A stretch of DNA of 64,000 nucleotides from Faecalispora jeddahensis. Its GTDB lineage: Bacteria > Bacillota > Clostridia > Oscillospirales > Acutalibacteraceae. The translations under genes and the position numbers were made by a program. The stretch covers positions 1 to 64,000 of the forward strand of contig NZ_CBYL010000016.1 of the NCBI RefSeq assembly GCF_000577335.1, given 5' to 3'. Numbering within the stretch: position 1 is the stretch's first letter; the number at the start of each line of letters is the position of its first letter. Of the stretch, positions 60,124 through 64,000 are shown piece by piece. The notes beneath the pieces were generated by a model. That model made no database searches. It had not been told where the DNA came from and was given only the letters and a program-made list of their open reading frames with translations.

Positions 60124-61443
60124 ATGTCAAATCGCAAGACGGAGCTTCTTTCCAAAATAGAAGGCAAAACCGCCACAGTAGGCATTATCGGGCTGGGCTA
60201 TGTCGGTCTGCCCCTGGCTGTGGAAATCGCCAAGGCCGGCTACAAAACCATCGGCTTCGACGTTCAGGAGCAGAAGGTGGAGCAGGTCAACCGCGCGCAC
60301 AATTACATTGGCGACGTGGTGGACAGCGCCCTGGAGGATGTGGTAAAAAGCGGCAGGCTTTCCGCCACCAGCGATTTCTCCTTTATCAGCAGCGTAGACT
60401 GCGTTGCCATCTGCGTGCCCACTCCGCTGGACAAATACCAGCAGCCCGACATCAGCTATGTGAAGGGCTCCACGGAGTCTGTTGCCAAATATCTGCACGC
60501 CGGTATGCTGGTGATTCTCGAATCCACCACATACCCCGGCACCACAGAGGAGCTTTTGAAGCCCATTTTAGAGGAAAGCGGTCTTGTCTGCGGCAAGGAC
60601 TTCTTCCTTGCGTTCTCCCCCGAACGTGTCGATCCCGGCAACAAGCAGTATAAAACCAAGAACACCCCCAAGGTCGTGGGCGGCGTAGGCAAAGACAGCA
60701 CCGAGGTCGCCGCGGCTTTATACCGCAACGTGCTCGAGGGCGGCGTATACGAGGTGGCTTCCCCCGCCGTGGCGGAAATGGAAAAGCTGCTTGAGAACAC
60801 CTATCGCAACATCAACATCGGTCTTGCCAACGAAATGGCGATTATCTGCAACCGCATGGGCATCAACGTATGGGATGTCATTGACGCCGCGAAAACGAAG
60901 CCCTACGGCTTCCAGGCGTTTTATCCCGGCCCGGGCCTCGGCGGCCACTGCATTCCGCTCGACCCCTTCTACCTGACCTGGAAGGCCCGCGAGTATGATT
61001 ACCACACCCGGCTGATCGAAACCTCCGGTGAGATCAACACCGCGATGCCCGAATACGTGGTAGACCGCGCGATGAAGGTGCTCAACCGCAACAAGACCGC
61101 GATGAACGGCGCGCGCGTGCTGATACTGGGTGTTGCCTACAAAAACGACATCGACGACTACCGCGAGTCCCCCGCGCTGAACGTGATCGATCACCTGCTG
61201 GAGCAGGGAGCGGACGCCGTCTTCTTTGACCCCTATATTCCGGAATACAAGCACAAGGGCAAGGCGCATAAGGGCCTGACCGCTCTGACCGACGACGAGC
61301 TGAAAAATGCCGATATCGTCATCATCTGCACCGCGCACGAGTGCTTTGATTACAACAGAATTCAGTCCCTCTCGAAGGCGATTTTCGATACGAGAAACGC
61401 GATGAAAGATGTAGCGGACAGAAGCAATATCGAGCTTCTGTAA
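60124..61443 (+). CDS. WbpA-like UDP-N-acetylglucosamine 6-dehydrogenase
   Basis: 439 residues, ATG 60124. N-terminal NAD motif GIIGLGYVGLPLAVEIAKAG, linker SFSPERVDPGN-like (LAFSPERVDPGNKQY), and the active-site Cys in GPGLGGHCIPLDPFYLTWKA. It converts UDP-GlcNAc to UDP-GlcNAcA in the first step. A 90-nt gap to wbpE without a terminator suggests one operon. Confidence 0.92.
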   Translation: MSNRKTELLSKIEGKTATVGIIGLGYVGLPLAVEIAKAGYKTIGFDVQEQKVEQVNRAHNYIGDVVDSALEDVVKSGRLSATSDFSFISSVDCVAICVPTPLDKYQQPDISYVKGSTESVAKYLHAGMLVILESTTYPGTTEELLKPILEESGLVCGKDFFLAFSPERVDPGNKQYKTKNTPKVVGGVGKDSTEVAAALYRNVLEGGVYEVASPAVAEMEKLLENTYRNINIGLANEMAIICNRMGINVWDVIDAAKTKPYGFQAFYPGPGLGGHCIPLDPFYLTWKAREYDYHTRLIETSGEINTAMPEYVVDRAMKVLNRNKTAMNGARVLILGVAYKNDIDDYRESPALNVIDHLLEQGADAVFFDPYIPEYKHKGKAHKGLTALTDDELKNADIVIICTAHECFDYNRIQSLSKAIFDTRNAMKDVADRSNIELL

Positions 61444-61543
61444 TGTGATTTGACGAAGCAAGTACAGGAGCGCCGGCCGGGCCAGCGCTCCTTCCTGCGT
61501 GAAAAACCAAAATGATGGATGCAAGATGAAGGATGGGAACGAA

Positions 61544-62662
61544 ATGAAAAAACTGAATTTCCTACTGATCGGCTGCGGAAGAATCTCGAAAAACCACGTT
61601 GCCGCCGCTGCGGAAAACGCCGGACTGATGGAACTCGTCGCCGTCTGCGACCTGATCGAAGAGCGGGCGGAAGAGAAGGCGGCCAGCCTGCAGGAAAAAA
61701 CCGGCAAGCGCCCCGCTGTATACACCGACTACAAAAAAGCGCTGGAGGAGCTTGAAATCGACTGCTGCTCCATCGCGACCGAAAGCGGCTACCACGCCGA
61801 AATCGCGCTCGATTGCCTGCGCCGCGGCAAGCACGTTCTGGTGGAAAAACCCATGGCGCTTTCTACTCACGACGCGCAGCTGATGATTCAGGAGGCAAAT
61901 TCCCGCGGTTTGAAGCTGGGCGTCTGCCACCAGAACCGCTTTAACGCCCCGATTCAGGAGCTGCACCGCGCGATTGAGGACAACCGCTTCGGCAAGCTGG
62001 TAAACGGCACCGCCCGCATTCTGTGGAACCGCTCCATGCCTTACTACGAGCAGGCTCCCTGGCGCGGAACCTGGGAGCAGGACGGCGGCACACTGATGAA
62101 CCAGTGCATCCACAACATCGACCTGCTGCAGTGGAACCTTGGCGGCGAGCCGGAAACCATCATGGCGATGACCGGCAACTACCTGCGCGACATAGCGGCC
62201 GAGGACTTCGGCGCCATTCTCATTCGCTTCAAGAACGGCGCCATCGGCATGGTAGAGGGCACCGCGTGCGTATACCCCAAGAATCTGGAAGAAACCCTCT
62301 CCATCTTCGGCGAAACCGGTGCTGCCGTCATCGGCGGCCTTGCGGTCAACCGCGTAGAGACCTGGAATTTCTCTCAGCCCGCCGAACAGGATGAACGCGT
62401 GGCGGCTTTGGCCGGCACTGACCCGACCGACGTATATGGCCACGGCCACAACTCGCTGTACGCGGATTATATCCGCGCGATTCAGACCGGCACGCAGCCG
62501 CTCGTAAGCGGAACCGAGGGCATCAAGGCGCTCAAGATCATCCTTGCGGCGTACAAGTCCCAGAAAACCGGCCAGGCCGTTCGCTTTGACGATCTGGAAT
62601 TCTCTACCCTGGATATGAACGACAGCGACGTGCGCTATCATTCAGAGGAGGCCGCCCAGTGA
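61544..62662 (+). CDS. WbpB-like 3-dehydrogenase (Gfo/Idh/MocA family)
   Basis: 372 residues from ATG 61544 (GGATGGGAACGAA directly upstream); the ORF extension to 61499 is not needed. NAD-binding LLIGCGRISKNHVAAAAE, the family motif HVLVEKPMALST, and NQCIHNIDLLQWNLGG. It oxidises the 3-OH of UDP-GlcNAcA. In Pseudomonas, WbpB couples NAD recycling to 2-oxoglutarate; that cannot be checked here. Confidence 0.9.
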   Translation: MKKLNFLLIGCGRISKNHVAAAAENAGLMELVAVCDLIEERAEEKAASLQEKTGKRPAVYTDYKKALEELEIDCCSIATESGYHAEIALDCLRRGKHVLVEKPMALSTHDAQLMIQEANSRGLKLGVCHQNRFNAPIQELHRAIEDNRFGKLVNGTARILWNRSMPYYEQAPWRGTWEQDGGTLMNQCIHNIDLLQWNLGGEPETIMAMTGNYLRDIAAEDFGAILIRFKNGAIGMVEGTACVYPKNLEETLSIFGETGAAVIGGLAVNRVETWNFSQPAEQDERVAALAGTDPTDVYGHGHNSLYADYIRAIQTGTQPLVSGTEGIKALKIILAAYKSQKTGQAVRFDDLEFSTLDMNDSDVRYHSEEAAQ

Positions 62663-63741
62663 AGATCGTAACGATTGTCGGCGCAAGACCGCAGTTCATC
62701 AAAGCCTCTGTGGTATCTGCCGCGCTGGCGCCCGCGTGCGACGAGATCATCGTACACACCGGGCAGCACTACGACCACAATATGTCCGACGTGTTTTTTG
62801 AGGAGCTTTCTATCCCCCGCCCCAAGTATAACCTGGGGGTTGGCTCCGGCACACACGGCAAGCAGACCGGCGAAATGCTGATGCGCATTGAAGAAGTGCT
62901 GCTCAGCGAGCGCCCGGATATCCTGCTCGTCTACGGCGACACAAACTCCACGCTGGCCGGGGCGCTCGCGGCCTCGAAGCTACACATCCCCGTGGCGCAT
63001 GTGGAGGCGGGCCTGCGCTCGTATAACCGCCGCATGCCCGAGGAACAGAACCGCGTGCTGACCGACCACATTTCCACCTGGCTGTTCTGCCCCACGCAGA
63101 CAGCGGAGGATAACCTGAAAAAAGAGGGAATCGAGGCGGGCGTTTCCATTACCGGCGACGTGATGCTCGATTCTGTGCTGCATTTTCTGAAGCTGGCCAA
63201 GGCCAACCCGGAAAAAACAGCAATTTATGAACAGCTTGGCATTGCCCCGAAGGGCTACCGGCTGGCAACGCTCCACCGGGCAGAGACCACCGACGGCGGT
63301 CTGCCTGCCGTTGTGCGCATCTTCCGCGCGTTTGAGCAGCTGCCCGAACCCGTGGTTCTGCCGATCCACCCCCGCACCCGCTCTCTGGCGGAAGAGGCTA
63401 TTTCGAAAGAGGGCTTTCGCAATATCCGCCTGATTGACCCGGTGGGCTACCTTGAAATGCTGCTGTTAACCAACGGCGCAAAGCAGGTGCTGACCGATTC
63501 AGGCGGACTGCAAAAAGAAGCCTGGTTTATGGAGGTTCCCTGCGTGACCCTGCGGCAGGAGACCGAATGGGTCGAAACCCTGGTAGGCAACTGGAACATC
63601 CTCTCGAAGCTCGAGACAGAAGATATTCTCGACAAGGCCCTGCATACCATTCCGGACCCCGCGGCACGCGGGCTGATGCCGTTCGGCGACGGCGCTGCCA
63701 GCCAGAAAATCGCGGCGGCACTGCTTTCACAAAACAACTAA
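62659..63741 (+). CDS. WbpI/WecB-like UDP-sugar 2-epimerase (non-hydrolysing)
   Basis: 360 residues, GTG 62659 overlapping the wbpB stop by 4 nt, GAGGAGG upstream. Typical motifs GARPQFIKASVVSAAL, HTGQHYDHNMSD, VYGDTNSTLAGALAA, HVEAGLRSYNRRMPEEQNRVL and LTDSGGLQKEAWF. In this context it should turn UDP-GlcNAc(3NAc)A into UDP-ManNAc(3NAc)A, completing the pathway. A WecB role (UDP-ManNAc) is the alternative. Confidence 0.92.
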   Translation: MKIVTIVGARPQFIKASVVSAALAPACDEIIVHTGQHYDHNMSDVFFEELSIPRPKYNLGVGSGTHGKQTGEMLMRIEEVLLSERPDILLVYGDTNSTLAGALAASKLHIPVAHVEAGLRSYNRRMPEEQNRVLTDHISTWLFCPTQTAEDNLKKEGIEAGVSITGDVMLDSVLHFLKLAKANPEKTAIYEQLGIAPKGYRLATLHRAETTDGGLPAVVRIFRAFEQLPEPVVLPIHPRTRSLAEEAISKEGFRNIRLIDPVGYLEMLLLTNGAKQVLTDSGGLQKEAWFMEVPCVTLRQETEWVETLVGNWNILSKLETEDILDKALHTIPDPAARGLMPFGDGAASQKIAAALLSQNN

Positions 63742-63753
63742 GGGGGCGGCGGC

Positions 63754-64000
63754 ATGAACATCATTTTGTCCAACCACTATGCCGGCACCGGCAAGAGCAT
63801 GGAGTACCGCCCGTATTTCATGGCCAAGCGCTGGGCGCGGCAGGGGCATCAGGTCACGATCGTTTTGTCCTCTTTTTCGCATCTGCGCGGCGATAATCCC
63901 GACCCCAAAGGGCACCCATACTGGGTGGAAATGATCGACGGCATCCGTTATTTCTGGATTGCCGGGCCCGAATACCACGGCAACGGGATGGGACGCATCA
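63754..64000 (+). CDS. Glycosyltransferase, 5' part (runs off the window)
   Basis: 82 codons are visible from ATG 63754 (GGGGGCGGCGGC upstream). MNIILSNHYAGTGKSMEYRP, MAKRWARQGHQVTIVLSS and YWVEMIDGIRYFWIAGPEY match the N-terminal half of WbuB/GT4-type enzymes (GT-B fold). It probably transfers a sugar made by this operon. The catalytic C-terminal half is beyond the edge. Confidence 0.85.
   Translation, partial: MNIILSNHYAGTGKSMEYRPYFMAKRWARQGHQVTIVLSSFSHLRGDNPDPKGHPYWVEMIDGIRYFWIAGPEYHGNGMGRI

Overview
The window looks like a chromosome segment from a Gram-positive, anaerobic, spore-forming clostridium, most likely of the Oscillospiraceae/Ruminococcaceae type. The evidence is two T-box leaders, strong AAGGAGG ribosome sites, sigma-A promoters with 16-19 bp spacing, an [FeFe]-hydrogenase, a ferritin-like protein resembling spore-coat proteins, a BclA-C-domain-like protein, a YitT membrane protein and a GC content that looks to be a little over 50%. 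The genus assignment is inference; there is no rRNA here. No prophage, intact insertion sequence or CRISPR array was seen.

Layout. 1-6.8 kb is accessory: short genes with their own promoters and terminators, a candidate small RNA, an AT-rich foreign-looking gene (3073-3876), a ComFB-type protein, a DUF6774-like protein and a proline-rich peptide. 6.9-11.2 kb is a potABCD polyamine ABC operon behind a leader that could mask its ribosome site. 11.5-19.2 kb holds a secreted NlpC/P60-like protein and two tandem membrane GGDEF-EAL c-di-GMP proteins. 19.5-25 kb has an iron-type alcohol dehydrogenase behind a T-box, then a two-gene [FeFe]-hydrogenase operon. 25.3-32.6 kb has an MFS transporter plus M20 amidohydrolase with a divergent LysR regulator, a flavodoxin-type reductase and a chemoreceptor. 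32.8-39.4 kb has an acetyltransferase, a family of three small ribbon-helix-helix genes with individual promoters, duplicated DNA with a decayed gene copy, a BclA-like protein, an AbrB/thiazoline-hydrolase pair, a zinc alcohol dehydrogenase and a nitroreductase. 39.6-49.6 kb is housekeeping: tRNA-Leu(GAG), an RNase M5-like TOPRIM protein, holA, comEC, a phosphoribosyltransferase, a HIT protein, alaS with its T-box, and a class B penicillin-binding protein. 49.8-56 kb has a PAS-GGDEF cyclase, a GarR-type dehydrogenase, a cold-shock protein, a ferritin-like protein and a second chemoreceptor. 56.5-64 kb is a surface-polysaccharide locus: a divergent DegT aminotransferase, then five genes (wbpD-E-A-B-I type) that together make a UDP-2,3-diacetamido-mannuronic-acid-type sugar, and the start of a glycosyltransferase cut by the window edge.

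How they fit. Three diguanylate-cyclase-type proteins, a ComFB-type protein (a family with reported c-di-GMP receptors) and two chemoreceptors suggest a sensory theme that may link to surface polysaccharide. The most novel-looking item is a repeated leader element: a hairpin followed directly by a 20-nt motif TGAGRSARNAYKGRATCATC. It occurs three times in the long leader of the polysaccharide operon and once at the start of the GarR-type dehydrogenase transcript. Other items worth following are the ribbon-helix-helix cluster with a perfect 17-bp-arm palindrome over a consensus promoter, an apparent isoleucine T-box in front of an alcohol dehydrogenase, and the hydrogenase with a NuoF/GltD-fused partner.
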